A stretch of 51,499 bases of DNA, taken from assembly GCA_022424905.1 (NCBI GenBank), contig JAKMGP010000330.1:1-51499 (forward strand). The letters run 5' to 3'. The notes below the pieces were generated by a model. The model was not told the origin of the DNA, made no database searches, and saw nothing but the letters and a program-made list of their open reading frames with translations. The first letter of the stretch is position 1. The number at the start of each line of letters is the position of its first letter. Positions 16,087 through 26,000 of the stretch are shown in pieces. A program made the position numbers and the translations under genes. The stretch is from Akkermansiaceae bacterium (GTDB lineage Bacteria; Verrucomicrobiota; Verrucomicrobiia; Verrucomicrobiales; Akkermansiaceae).

Positions 16087-17949
16087 TTACATAGGTAATT
16101 CGATGAAACCTTCCAGCTTCCGAATACGGGTCGGGTGACGCATCTTGCGGAGTGCTTTCGCCTCGATCTGACGAATTCGTTCACGGGTGACTTGAAACTG
16201 TCTGCCAACTTCCTCAAGAGTTCGGGAATAGCCATCTTTAAGTCCAAAGCGCTGCTCGAGAACCTCTCGCTCTCGCTCGGTTAGAGTATCGAGGACCTCA
16301 ATGATCTTGTCCTTGAGCATGGCGAAACCAGCCTCCTCCATGGGGTTTTCTGCGGATTTATCTTCGATGAAGTCGCCGAATGAAGTGTCGTCGGAATCAC
16401 CAACGGGAGCTTGTAGCGATATGGGCTGCTGGGCCATCTTGAGGACGGCGCGGACACGCTCGACGGGCAAGTGAATTTCCTCGGCGATCTCGTCTGGGGT
16501 TGGTTCACGACCATATTCTTGCACGAGCTGTTTTTGGACGCGCATTAGCTTGTTGATGGTTTCGATCATGTGGACCGGTATACGGATAGTCCTAGCCTGA
16601 TCGGCGATGGAACGGGTGATCGCCTGGCGGATCCACCAGGTTGCGTAGGTCGAAAATTTGTATCCGCGACGATACTCAAATTTCTCAACCGCCTTCATGA
16701 GGCCCATATTGCCTTCCTGGATGAGATCGAGGAAAGAAAGTCCCCGGTTGGTATACTTTTTAGCGATCGAAATAACGAGGCGAAGGTTTGCTTCGACCAT
16801 TTCGGTCTTGGCTTTTAGCGCCTTACGCATCCAAAGGCGGAGACTCTTGTTAGTGTCCTCAAATTGCTCGACGTTGTGCCATGCCTCTAGAGAGAGCTCC
16901 TTGATCGCGGTCTCGGCCTCTGCGCTTTTTTTGCGGGAGTATTTCCAAATCTTCTCCTGATACTCGGCTACCACATCACAGAAATCTTCGATGACTTTTT
17001 GTTTGAAGTAGAAGCGGCTATACAGGCGGGCGATAGTTTGAAGGTTTTTTGAGAGGGTGGTCTCGAGCTTCTTTTTGCCTCGGGGTGCTTTAGCCGAGAG
17101 TTTTTTGATGATTGTGGTAGTTTCTTCGTGAGTGCTACGCACCTGATCACAAAGCTTTGGGAGGGCTTTCATGTAGCGCTCACGGCTTTCGATCTTCTTA
17201 TCGAGAATAACTCGGTCGAAGCGTTCCTTGCCGCGCATGAGTTTGTCGGCGAGGGCGAGGTATCCGCTGGCAGTGAAGCCAAAAAGATGGAGGAATTTTT
17301 GGACCTCGATTTCAGCGTCCTCGATTCGCTTGGAAATTTCGACCTCTTGCTCACGAGTAAGCAGGGGGACCTGACCCATTTGCTTGAGATACATCCGAAC
17401 GGGATCGTCGAGGATGTCGAGTTTCTGGTCTTTGGTGTCTTCTTCAGAATCGAGATCACCTTTCTTCTTGTCCTTGAAGCGGTCAACCTCGGAGGCGTCG
17501 ATGATCTCGAACTCCATTTGGCGGAGCCTTTCAAGGATGGCTTTGATATCCTCCTCCTCGATAAGGTTGTTAGGTAGGATTTCGTGAATATCGTCGTAAG
17601 TGAGATATTCTTGTTCCTTAGCAAGTTTAATGAGTTCCCGAATTTTTTCCCGAATTTCAGGAGTGTCGATACGGTTTTTTGGCTTCTTGCTCGCCTTGGT
17701 CTCGGGAGCTAGAGTCTTTTTGGTTGCCTCTTTTTTGGCTGGAGCCTTTTTGGCTGGAGCCTTTTTGGCGGCCTTTTTGGCTGGAGCCTTTTTGGCGGCC
17801 TTTTTGGCGGCCTTTTTAGCGGCCTTTTTGGCTGGAGCCTTTTTAGCGGCCTTTTTGGCAACCTTCTTAGCGGCTGATTTCTTGGCGGGGGCTTTCTTGG
17901 CTGAAGCCTTTTTGGTTACCTTCTTAGCGGTTGTTTTCTTTTTTGCCAT
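16087..17949 (-). CDS. rpoD: Primary RNA polymerase sigma-70 factor with Lys/Ala-rich N-terminal tail
   Basis: A 620-residue housekeeping sigma factor. Residues 1-80 are almost only Lys, Ala, Pro and Thr in AKKAPAKKA-type repeats, like the tail of histone H1. Next come a region 1.1-like module ([20 protein letters not shown]), region 1.2 ([22 protein letters not shown]), a non-conserved insert and region 2 ([39 protein letters not shown]). Region 3 ([13 protein letters not shown]) and region 4 ([35 protein letters not shown]) complete it. The ATG at 17949 starts [10 protein letters not shown]; the longer frame to 17991 would run over the promoter. Regions 2-4 are intact, so it should direct normal -35/-10 promoters. 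Confidence 0.96.
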   Translation of the reverse strand: MAKKKTTAKKVTKKASAKKAPAKKSAAKKVAKKAAKKAPAKKAAKKAAKKAAKKAPAKKAAKKAPAKKAPAKKEATKKTLAPETKASKKPKNRIDTPEIREKIRELIKLAKEQEYLTYDDIHEILPNNLIEEEDIKAILERLRQMEFEIIDASEVDRFKDKKKGDLDSEEDTKDQKLDILDDPVRMYLKQMGQVPLLTREQEVEISKRIEDAEIEVQKFLHLFGFTASGYLALADKLMRGKERFDRVILDKKIESRERYMKALPKLCDQVRSTHEETTTIIKKLSAKAPRGKKKLETTLSKNLQTIARLYSRFYFKQKVIEDFCDVVAEYQEKIWKYSRKKSAEAETAIKELSLEAWHNVEQFEDTNKSLRLWMRKALKAKTEMVEANLRLVISIAKKYTNRGLSFLDLIQEGNMGLMKAVEKFEYRRGYKFSTYATWWIRQAITRSIADQARTIRIPVHMIETINKLMRVQKQLVQEYGREPTPDEIAEEIHLPVERVRAVLKMAQQPISLQAPVGDSDDTSFGDFIEDKSAENPMEEAGFAMLKDKIIEVLDTLTEREREVLEQRFGLKDGYSRTLEEVGRQFQVTRERIRQIEAKALRKMRHPTRIRKLEGFIELPM

Positions 17950-17993
17950 GATGGAGAGCTGGGAAGTCGAGATGTTTTGGACACACCTCACCT

Positions 17994-18023
17994 ATTATAG
18001 GTCAAGCAGGAGTCTCCTGCCAG
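17994..18023 (-). promoter_or_regulatory. Candidate rpoD promoter
   Basis: On the minus strand CTGGCA (18018-18023) and a consensus TATAAT (17994-17999) are 18 bp apart. The -10 lies in a 13-bp palindrome (17990-18002, ACCTAT-T-ATAGGT). The start point would be about 38 nt before the rpoD ATG. Sequence-based prediction. Confidence 0.55.
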
Positions 18024-18077
18024 AGGCCGTTTCTTCGCGACTGAGAGGGTTTGGTCAAGTTTTTTTCAACTATAACC

Positions 18078-18881
18078 TTAATCTTGCTCTTTTTGCTCTC
18101 TTTCGTTGCCTAGATCATCTCGATTAATTAAGTATTTTTTTGCGCACCGTGGGCATTGGAGGACTAGCTTGAACTCATCACCGAAAAGTTCATCGGGTTT
18201 GTCTTTCCAGGCGCTGAGTGTCGGGATGATTTTTTCAAGAGAGCATCCGCATGCAAATTTAAATCTTCTTGTTTCTAGGGCCTTGGTTTCCTCGTCGTCA
18301 GCAATTTTAGCAACTTGCTCAATGTTTAAGCCCTCGAACCATTCCTGATCAAAGTCAGGTTGAGCTGCAATCAAAACATAAGTATCATTTGGGAGCTTGA
18401 ACGCGCGGCCAGGCCTTTGTTCGGACTGGTCGTAAAAGTGCCGCAGCCACTCAAGCGGATCAGATGTTTCGACTTCTATAGTGGAGGTGCGTGGCTCTTT
18501 TCCCTGGGTGGTTGTTTGGGAGTAGAGAAAATTACGATCAGGTTCTCGAACGTCTTCGGTAAAAAGACGACCAGTGATATATTCGTGAGCCGAGGATCCG
18601 GTCGCGAAGAAGTTAACGCGGGGAGCTCGTGTATTAGCGGTCCATGCAATGGTCTCGGCCCATGGTCTGGCGGTGAGGTGTAGGGTGAGAATTGCGAGGA
18701 GGTCTTTAAGAGTGGTGTCGAGATTTTCTGGATGGCGTTCCTCGATGTCCATGAGGTGGAGGTAGTAGTCTGTGAAGATGGGGGTGAATTCAGCGCGGAT
18801 CATCAAGCAGTTGCGATGGCGGACGAAGATAGATTCGACTTTAGTGAATTCTTGGACTGGTTCGGGGTCGGGCTCTTGCAT
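18078..18881 (-). CDS. hslO: Hsp33-family redox-regulated chaperone (divergent)
   Basis: A 267-residue protein. The C-terminal zinc/redox switch fits Hsp33: C211-x-C213 in KFACGCSLEKII, then 29 residues, then C243-x-x-C246 in LQCPRCAKKYLI. The preceding HFYDQSEQRPGRAF (148-161) matches the family's YYxQSEQxPT. The N-terminal domain is much more diverged and is recognisable only by position. In Hsp33, oxidation releases zinc and unfolds a linker that then holds unfolding proteins. The window member should keep the switch because all four Cys are present. The gene begins 5 bp after the DNA methyltransferase stop and is co-transcribed with it. Confidence 0.8.
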   Translation of the reverse strand: MQEPDPEPVQEFTKVESIFVRHRNCLMIRAEFTPIFTDYYLHLMDIEERHPENLDTTLKDLLAILTLHLTARPWAETIAWTANTRAPRVNFFATGSSAHEYITGRLFTEDVREPDRNFLYSQTTTQGKEPRTSTIEVETSDPLEWLRHFYDQSEQRPGRAFKLPNDTYVLIAAQPDFDQEWFEGLNIEQVAKIADDEETKALETRRFKFACGCSLEKIIPTLSAWKDKPDELFGDEFKLVLQCPRCAKKYLINRDDLGNEREQKEQD

Positions 18882-18886
18882 CAGTT

Positions 18887-19714
18887 TTAGAGAAAGTGTT
18901 GTGAACTATCGGCGGCGTCAATATCGAGTCTTTCGCGAGCGATTTGCAGGTATTCGTCGTCGATATCAAAGCCAGTGAACTTTTCGATTTTCATTCTTTG
19001 GGCGGCTAAAGCAGATGTCCCAATGCCGATGAATGGGTCAAGTAGATGTTTTGTTCTTCTGAGCCCATGAATACGAATGCATTGTTCGACAAGGGCGACC
19101 GGGAAGGTCGCCGGGTGGGGGCGTTCTTTGGTGCGTGATTGAATCGTATCGTATGGAATGAACCAGTTATTGCCCCGACAGCGTTTATCTTCGCCGCTGG
19201 TATGACTCCATCGAGCGATGTTCGACTTGTCAGCATATTCTACCCCAGCGGCCCGTCTTTCGAGTGGGACCTCACCAGTTTTGGTGAGATGAAAAACATA
19301 TTCGTGGCAGTCGTTTACAAAGCGCTTTGAGTTGATGGGCTTGAAGTGGCCGGCGGAAATAGTTTCTCCTTTTCGGGTTTCGACACTGATTGACTTGATC
19401 CAATGAAAGGTATTTTGGAGGATGAAATTTGGCTGTTTTCGGGTGAGGGCGAGGACGAGTTGGTGCGGGAGAAGTGGATCTTTTGGCGCTGCCCCTAAAT
19501 TTAGAAAAAAGGAGGCTTCGTCTTTCATGACTCGATGAACCTCCGAAGCCCAATCCTGGCACCAATCAATGAAGTCATTACATTCCAATTTGTCTTGGTA
19601 TGTTCTGTAGTTGATTCCTAAATTGTAGGGAGGAGAGGTGATGACAAGATCCACACATTCGGACGATAGCCGTTTCATGCCTGCGAGACAGTCTTCATGG
19701 TGGAGTTCGAGCAC
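18887..19714 (-). CDS. Solitary DNA methyltransferase (beta-type, N4-cytosine or N6-adenine)
   Basis: A 275-residue methyltransferase with the catalytic motif TSPPYNLG (26-33) near the N-terminus and the AdoMet-binding motif LLDPFIGIGTSALAA (from about residue 222) near the C-terminus. This order defines the beta class. SPPY occurs in N4-cytosine and some N6-adenine enzymes. The region RPHPATFPVALVEQCIR before the AdoMet motif is also conserved. No restriction endonuclease, specificity subunit or mismatch endonuclease is adjacent. It may therefore be a solitary regulatory methyltransferase or a restriction-modification remnant. The target sequence is unknown. It is divergent from the tetR operon (150 bp between starts) and is followed by the hslO-like gene. 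Confidence 0.85.
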   Translation of the reverse strand: MLELHHEDCLAGMKRLSSECVDLVITSPPYNLGINYRTYQDKLECNDFIDWCQDWASEVHRVMKDEASFFLNLGAAPKDPLLPHQLVLALTRKQPNFILQNTFHWIKSISVETRKGETISAGHFKPINSKRFVNDCHEYVFHLTKTGEVPLERRAAGVEYADKSNIARWSHTSGEDKRCRGNNWFIPYDTIQSRTKERPHPATFPVALVEQCIRIHGLRRTKHLLDPFIGIGTSALAAQRMKIEKFTGFDIDDEYLQIARERLDIDAADSSQHFL

Positions 19715-19808
19715 GCTTGAGTGTCTCTTTCCATTAGGACGAAAGGAAGTCTTGCTTCGAGCTAATTTGGAGATTTCGGTTCTTCCAACACGCCAAAGAC
19801 AAAAATAG

Positions 19809-19860
19809 TTTAAACAATCGTTTGAAAAATCTCAAAAATGATTTAAACAATCGTTTAAAC
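19809..19860 (+). promoter_or_regulatory. Tandem palindromic operators of the TetR/RND operon
   Basis: There are two nearly identical palindromes. Site 1 (19809-19827) is TTTAAACAATCGTTTGAAA. Site 2 (19842-19860) is TTTAAACAATCGTTTAAAC, with perfect 7-bp arms around AATC. The centres are 33 bp apart, about three helical turns, so two dimers could sit on one DNA face. Site 2 ends 3 bp before the tetR ATG. This arrangement is typical of autoregulation by a TetR protein. A -35-like TTGAAA lies inside site 1. Confidence 0.8.
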
Positions 19861-19863
19861 TCA

Positions 19864-20493
19864 ATGGCGAAAATTGAAAGCACATGTGGGACACGGGTTG
19901 CTCTAATGGAGGCAGCTGCCGCTTTGTTTGCTGAAAAAGGTTTCGAAGTGGTTTCGGTCCGGGAGATTACCACACTTGCACGAGCTAATGTGGCTTCGGT
20001 CAAGTACCACTTCGGATCACGAGAGGGATTGATCGATGCAGTGGTGGCTCGCATGGCTAAGCCGGTAAATGACGAGCGCCTGAAAAGAATCGAAGAACTT
20101 GAGGGGCTTGAAGCAGTAACGGTCACCGAGCTTATCACAGCATTTTTTGAGCCTCTTTTTTCGCAGATCCAAAATAGTCCTCTTAGTGAAAAGCTTTTTA
20201 CTAAGTTGATGGGAAGAGTGGTGGGAGATCGTTCTTATGAATTGCCGGAGGAAGTGATGGGACAATTCCGTGAAGTAGCCTCTCGCTATGTCCCCGCTTT
20301 TATGGAGGCCTGTCCGGGCTTATCTGCTGATGACGTGTTTTGGCGGATTCATTTTTGCTTTGGTGTTCTTGCTAACACGCTAACTCACCGTGATATCCTC
20401 AAAAAGATTAGTGATGGGAAAATAGGTGATGAAAAACTTTCAGTGACACTCAAACGCATTATCGATTTCTGCGACGCAGGTTTTAGACAATGA
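19864..20493 (+). CDS. TetR-family transcriptional regulator of the efflux/PKS operon
   Basis: A 209-residue repressor. The N-terminal helix-turn-helix is clear: AAALFAEKGFEVVSVREITTLARANVASVKYHFGSREGLIDAVV at about 13-56, with the HTH and the YHFGSRE signature. The C-terminal ligand/dimer domain is typical in length; it includes a segment like that of the DUF1956/CerR-type group (LFTKLMGRVVGD), though I am unsure of the subgroup. The ATG at 19864 was chosen because an upstream in-frame TTG at 19822 lies inside the operator. The stop overlaps the start of the outer-membrane factor gene (ATGA). It probably represses its own operon and is released by a small ligand, perhaps the polyketide made by the last gene. 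Confidence 0.88.
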   Translation: MAKIESTCGTRVALMEAAAALFAEKGFEVVSVREITTLARANVASVKYHFGSREGLIDAVVARMAKPVNDERLKRIEELEGLEAVTVTELITAFFEPLFSQIQNSPLSEKLFTKLMGRVVGDRSYELPEEVMGQFREVASRYVPAFMEACPGLSADDVFWRIHFCFGVLANTLTHRDILKKISDGKIGDEKLSVTLKRIIDFCDAGFRQ

Positions 20494-21902
20494 AAAAGAT
20501 TCTCCATCTTATAGCGGCTGTGCTGGCTGGTTGCTCAGCAAGTATTCCCGAATCGCGAATGGAAGTAGTTAAAAAGGGGGTTCCATTGCGTTGGTCGGCA
20601 AGCCCAGAAGCTTTGGCTGGGATTGATACAAATTGGGTCCGGCGTCTTGGAGGATCTCGGGCCGAGGCTTTGGTGAGTGAGGCCTTTCGGCGTAATCCTG
20701 ATATGCGGGTTGCCGCCGAGAGGGTTAATCGAGCTATCGCTTCAGCAAAGTCCGCAGGAGCAGCAATGAAGCCTCAGGTTTCAGCTGGCCTCAATACTAG
20801 CCGTCAAAAGCAACTCTTTATTGGCATACCACTTGGCGGCGAAGGTGGTATTCCTTCGGCTAACTTCAGCAACTTTGGAGCTAATATGACGGTTTCGTGG
20901 GAGCCCGATATTTGGGGCCTCCGTCGAGCGGAGCAGGCGGCCCTGTTAGCTGATGCTCAAGCCGAAGGGAATGCTTACCGTGCTGCACGAGCCTCTCTTG
21001 CAGCCCAAGTGATGAGATCTTGGCTGGCTCTTGCGGAGGCTAACGAGCAAATCATGTTAGCGATGGAAACGCAGGAACTTCTCAGGGCGACGAAGGAGAT
21101 CGTTATTGACCGTTACAACAATGCTCTTGCTGCCGATGGTGGATCTGCCGCCGAGGTTCGATTAGCCGAGAGTGAGGTTGCGACTAACAAAGCTTTGATT
21201 GCGCAGCGTAAGGGTGAACGGGAGCAGGCGGTTAGGCAATTAGAGTTGCTTCTGGGGAGGTATCCTAAGGGCATACTACAGGGTGTGGTCTTTCTGCCTG
21301 AAGTTCCGGCTACACCACCATCAGGTTTGCCGTCCGAGCTGCTTTTACGTCGACCCGATATTCTCGAAGCGGAGCGCCGTTTCGCCTCGTCTGGGAGTCT
21401 TGTTAAGAAGGCTAAGCGTGCCTCTTATCCCAGTTTTATCCTTACGAGCGGTGCTGGGACGACAACCGATACAATGCGAACGATTTTCAATTCTGATTTT
21501 GGGGTTTGGTCACTAGCGGGTGGTTTGACCCAGCCGATTTGGGCGGGTGGAAAATTGCGGACAGAATATGCTAAATACCAGGGGGATGATCGCTCGAAAC
21601 TTGCTGAGCTACAAAGCGTCGTGCTCAAAGCGTTCGGCGAAGTTGAGCAGGCGATGGTAGCTGAAAAATTTTTATTTTCCCGTGAGCAGGCTATTATCGA
21701 AGCACTCAAATTTGCCGAGGAAGCTACAGATGCGGCAGCTAGCGAATATGCGGGTGGTTTGGGCGAAGTCCTGACTTTGATTACTGCACAGAGAAGTCGG
21801 ATCAATCTAGCTTCGCAAAAAACAACTCTAAAGAGGCTACGCCTCGATAATCGAATTACTCTTCATCTCGCTTTGGGTGGAGATTATCGATCTCAAAATT
21901 AA
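20490..21902 (+). CDS. RND efflux outer-membrane factor (OprM/NodT family lipoprotein)
   Basis: A 470-residue TolC-like lipoprotein. The lipobox is LAGC-S (Cys15). It has two related halves rich in long helices, with family landmarks VSWEPDIWGLRRAEQA (around 130-145), LLLGRYPKG, LPSELLLRRPDILEAERR (around 277-294), LTQPIWAGGKLR and a C-terminal LALGGDYR. It forms the trimeric outer-membrane and periplasmic channel of a tripartite pump. It starts in the TetR stop codon and ends 6 bp before the membrane-fusion gene. Confidence 0.93.
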   Translation: MKKILHLIAAVLAGCSASIPESRMEVVKKGVPLRWSASPEALAGIDTNWVRRLGGSRAEALVSEAFRRNPDMRVAAERVNRAIASAKSAGAAMKPQVSAGLNTSRQKQLFIGIPLGGEGGIPSANFSNFGANMTVSWEPDIWGLRRAEQAALLADAQAEGNAYRAARASLAAQVMRSWLALAEANEQIMLAMETQELLRATKEIVIDRYNNALAADGGSAAEVRLAESEVATNKALIAQRKGEREQAVRQLELLLGRYPKGILQGVVFLPEVPATPPSGLPSELLLRRPDILEAERRFASSGSLVKKAKRASYPSFILTSGAGTTTDTMRTIFNSDFGVWSLAGGLTQPIWAGGKLRTEYAKYQGDDRSKLAELQSVVLKAFGEVEQAMVAEKFLFSREQAIIEALKFAEEATDAAASEYAGGLGEVLTLITAQRSRINLASQKTTLKRLRLDNRITLHLALGGDYRSQN

Positions 21903-21908
21903 GTGATT

Positions 21909-23069
21909 ATGAAAACTGTCATTACGACCATCGTTGCTATCGTTACCGTCCTAGGATTGACGATTTTTGGAGTTTATCTTCTCAAGGAAAATGCGCCCGA
22001 AGCTGAAAAAAAGAAAAGGGTGGAAGCAACTCCTGTCGTCGAGGTTGAGGTCGTCAGTAAGAGTGATCTTAAATTTTCTCTTGAGAGCGAGGGAGTCGTC
22101 GTGGCGCGCCGGGAGACCATTCTTTCCCCACAGGTTGGCGGCAGGCTTGCGCTTGTGGATGATAGGTTTGAGGTAGGGGCAACTTACAAAAAAGGGCACG
22201 TAATTGCTGAGATTGATGCGGTTGATTATCAGGCTGCGGTTGCGCAGGCGGATTCAACCCTCGCAGATGCAGAATTAGCTTTAATTCAAGAAGAAGCTCG
22301 GGCCCAACAAGCGGTGCGGGATTGGGAGAAAATTGGTGGAGCAAAACCAGCGAGTGATCTCGTGTTACGGGTCCCGTTTTTAAAAAGTGCAAAGGCGCGG
22401 GTGGCGGCGGCAATTGCTGCTAGAGATAAGGCGGGAGCTGATCTGGCCCGGACAAAGATTGTCGCGCCCTTCGACTGTCGTGTTCGATCGGTAAATATGA
22501 ATCTCGGGGCGACCATGGTTCCTGGAGCAAAGCTTGGAACGATTTATGATCCTAATAATCTCATGATTCGATTGCCGTTCTCATTAGATGATTACGCGCA
22601 GTTGCCAGAAAAAACGGACATTACTCTTAATGCTGATATCGGAGGGAAATTGTACGAGTGGAAAGCTGAGATGATGTGGGAGCTGGGAGAGGTTGATCAA
22701 CAGACCCTTTCCTCGTTTGTGTTGGCTAAGATTATTGCGAATAGCGATCATCCCTATCGATTCAGTCTGCCTTCGCCGGGGGTGTTTCTCAATGCTACCG
22801 TGAAGGGTGGTGTTTTGCCGGGGGTGATTGCGGTTCCCCGCTCCGCTGTTCGGGGGCAGAACCAGATTCTTGTGCTTAATGGGGAGAATAAGTTGGAGCA
22901 GCGTGAGTTGATGGTGGCTCGGCAAAATGCCAATCACGTCTTTGCAACTCAAGGAATTGCTGATGGTGAGAAGGTAATCCTCACAAAGGTTGATATGCCG
23001 GTTCCGGGAATGACCTTGGAATCGACAAAGATAGACGGAAAAGAAGAGGGCAAAATCAAGTCCAACTAA
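21909..23069 (+). CDS. RND efflux periplasmic adaptor (membrane-fusion protein)
   Basis: A 386-residue HlyD/AcrA-type adaptor. The N-terminal membrane anchor is at about 3-25. A barrel-sandwich half (EGVVVARRETILSPQVGGRL) is followed by a long coiled-coil hairpin at about 100-175 rich in Ala/Glu/Arg. The second lipoyl half is DLARTKIVAPFDCRVRSVNMNLGATM, then a beta-barrel and membrane-proximal domain (GVIAVPRSAVRGQNQILVL). No lipobox Cys is present, so anchoring is by the transmembrane helix. The ATG at 21909 is used; a GTG six bases upstream is in frame. It links the outer-membrane factor to the RND pump encoded 4 bp downstream. Confidence 0.92.
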   Translation: MKTVITTIVAIVTVLGLTIFGVYLLKENAPEAEKKKRVEATPVVEVEVVSKSDLKFSLESEGVVVARRETILSPQVGGRLALVDDRFEVGATYKKGHVIAEIDAVDYQAAVAQADSTLADAELALIQEEARAQQAVRDWEKIGGAKPASDLVLRVPFLKSAKARVAAAIAARDKAGADLARTKIVAPFDCRVRSVNMNLGATMVPGAKLGTIYDPNNLMIRLPFSLDDYAQLPEKTDITLNADIGGKLYEWKAEMMWELGEVDQQTLSSFVLAKIIANSDHPYRFSLPSPGVFLNATVKGGVLPGVIAVPRSAVRGQNQILVLNGENKLEQRELMVARQNANHVFATQGIADGEKVILTKVDMPVPGMTLESTKIDGKEEGKIKSN

Positions 23070-23073
23070 AATC

Positions 23074-26000
23074 ATGCAGAAGTCGATCAAATGGTTCAGT
23101 GGCAATCACGTCGCGGCCAATTTTCTCATGCTGGCCGTCTTAATCGCCGGTTTTACGGCATGGTTTCAGCTCCGAAAAGAGGTCTTTCCGGAGACCTCTT
23201 TTGATGCAGTGATTGTTAGTGTTCCGTATCCAAATGCAACTCCCGAAGAAGTTGTAAATGGCGTGGTGATTCCGATCGAGGAAGCGATTGCGGAGGTTGA
23301 GGGCATAAAACAGGTGACTTCAGCTGCTGTCAGAAATATTGGGACGCTGACGATTGAGGTCGAGACTGGTTACAATACCCGGGATGTCATGGGTGACATA
23401 CAAACTAACGTTGATGCTATCGATAATTTTGCTGAAAAAGCCGAGGAGCCAAAATTTGAAGAATTAGTCGTAAATCGGCAAATTCTTAGTCTTGCCATCA
23501 CCGCTAATACAGACGAAGGCAGCCTTCGCCAATATGCTGAAGGAATTCGTGACGGCTTGCTGACCTATCTTCCACCCAAGCCGGAATCGAAAAAAAAGGC
23601 CTTTTTTGCCGATCCTGGAGGTTTTGTTCAAGGTTTGCTGAAAGGGCAGGAGACCATCAAGAAAGTGGAGTTGGCATCGGTCCGTCCGTATGAAATTTCG
23701 ATCGAAGTTTCAGAGGATGCCCTGAGGCGATACAACCTCACGTTGCAACAAGTCGCGATGGCTGTTCGCGGCGCTTCGCTTGATCTCCCCAGTGGATCGG
23801 TGAAAACGAATTCAGGCGAAATTGTGGTGAGGGCCCTAGGCCGGAAATACCGTGGCGAGGAGTTTCGGGAAGTGACTGTCAAAAAGATGCCAGATGGATC
23901 TGATTTGAGCTTAGGTGAGATTGCTACGGTAATCGATGGGTTCGAGGATATCGAACTCGTGTCTACATTTAATGGTCGCCCGGCGGTCGTGCTTCATGTC
24001 TTTCGCGTAGCCGATCAAGACACTTTGGCGATTGCTAAGCTTGCTCGGGAATACGTGGATTCACTGGAGAAGCCTGAGGGTGTAGAGATCGATGTTTGGA
24101 ATGATCAAAGTGTTATTCTTAAGGGCCGATTAGATCTCCTCAAAAGCAATATTGGGATAGGACTCATTCTAGTTCTATTAGTGCTTGCGCTTTTTCTTCG
24201 GCCAAGTTTGGCGTTTTTGGTGGCACTGGGGATTCCGGTTTCCTTCGCTGGTGGTCTCTGGTTGATGCCTGGCCTTGGGATTTCGATCAATATGATTTCG
24301 GCCTTCGCTTTTATTCTTGTTTTGGGAATTGTAGTGGATGATGCCATTGTGGTTGGTGAGAACGTTTATACCCGTATTCAGCAAGGTGAGCACCCTAAAG
24401 AAGCGAGTTGGAAAGGGACCCACGAGGTAGGGATCGTAGTGATTTTTGGGATTCTTACGACTATGGCGGCGTTTACCCCTATGCTTGGCCTGAGTGGAGT
24501 GAGTGGGAAGATTTGGCCTAATATTCCCTTGGTGGTGATTCCGGTTTTGGGTTTCTCCTTGTTGCAGTCAAAGTTTGTTTTGCCTGCTCACCTTGCACTT
24601 CTCAAACCGCATTCTACAACTCCAAGTGCTAATCCATTGACTCGCTTGCAGCGTAGGATTTCGAGTGGGCTTGAGCGATTTGTGAAGGTCGTTTATTCCC
24701 CGTTTCTAAAGTTATGTTTGAAGTTTCGTTACGTGGTTTGGACTGTTTTTATTGCCCTCGTAATCCTTTCGGTGTCGCTGGTGAAAACTGGATGGTTGCC
24801 CTTTCAGTTTTTTCCGAAAGTGGAGGGTGAAATTTTGTCTGCAAAACTTGAAATGCCTTTGGGGGCCCCGTTTTATAACACTCAGAAAGTGGTGAAGCGG
24901 TTGGAAGCGGCAGCTCTTAAACTTGGTGAAACAACGCAGGACAACGATGGAAATTCGATTGTTGTCAATCAGCTGGCGACGGCAGGGATGCAGCCATTCC
25001 AGGGTGGGTTTTCGCCTAACACACCCACTGGAACTCACTTAGGGGAAGTTACCCTTGAGCTTGCGGCCGCAAAGAATCGGGACCTTTCCAGTGCAGAATT
25101 AAAATCGATGTGGCAGGAGCTTGCAGGTGAAATTCCAGAGGTGGTTTCCCTCGCATTCAGGGCAGAAACGGCGGCAGGTGGGAATGCGATCGATATCAAT
25201 TTCACTGGGCCGGATAACGATCAATTGGTAGCAGCTGCAACGTGGGCGACTGAGCGTTTGCGTAATGATTACAAAGGAGTGGTTGATGTTTCAAATTCCG
25301 ATCGGCGTGGTCGAGAGGAGTTGATCGTCCGTGATCTAACGCCGCGAGGTAAGGCCTTAGGTTTCGATCTTAATATGGTGATGAACCAGGTTCGGGATGC
25401 TTTCTATGGCAATGAAGTGCAGCGACTGCAGCGCGGTCGTGACGAGGTGAAAGTGATGGTCCGCTACCCCGAATCAGAGCGGGGCTCGCTTTCCAATTTT
25501 GAGAAGATGAAACTAAGAACCCCAGAGGGAGAAGAGGTGGCCCTCCTTGATGTCGTGGTTCCTGAATACGGTCGAGGTCCTGCTACGGTGACCCGTGTGG
25601 ATAGGTTTCGCACGATCAGCCTCAAGGCTGATGTTGATCTCGCTAGAGGTTATAATGCAAACGAGATTGTAGAAAAATACACTGACGAGGTTCTCGAAAA
25701 AATTGCAGAAAAATTCCCAGGGGTGCGGTATTCCTTCAAGGGTGAGCAGAGCGATCAACGCGACAGTATTCGCGAGATGGGGATCGGCTTTGTAGGCGCC
25801 CTATTACTCATGTATGTTTTGATGGCGATCCCACTAAAAAGCTATTTGCAGCCTCTGATCGTGATGAGCGTGATCCCATTTGGAATGGTTGGCGCGGTAG
25901 CGGGACATATTTTCATGGGGCTGAATATGAGCATCATGTCAATGTGTGGGATTGTTGCACTGGCTGGAGTTGTGGTGAATGACTCCTTAGTCCTCGTTGA

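Noticed and set aside
17700-17940. Short direct repeats resembling a CRISPR or satellite
   Set aside because: They are codon repeats of the AKKA tail; unit lengths vary and there are no unique spacers.
17600-18127. A 175-codon plus-strand ORF rich in Ala, Phe and Leu
   Set aside because: It is the antisense reading of the Lys/Ala repeat of rpoD, where AAA/GCC codons give Phe/Gly/Ala on the other strand.
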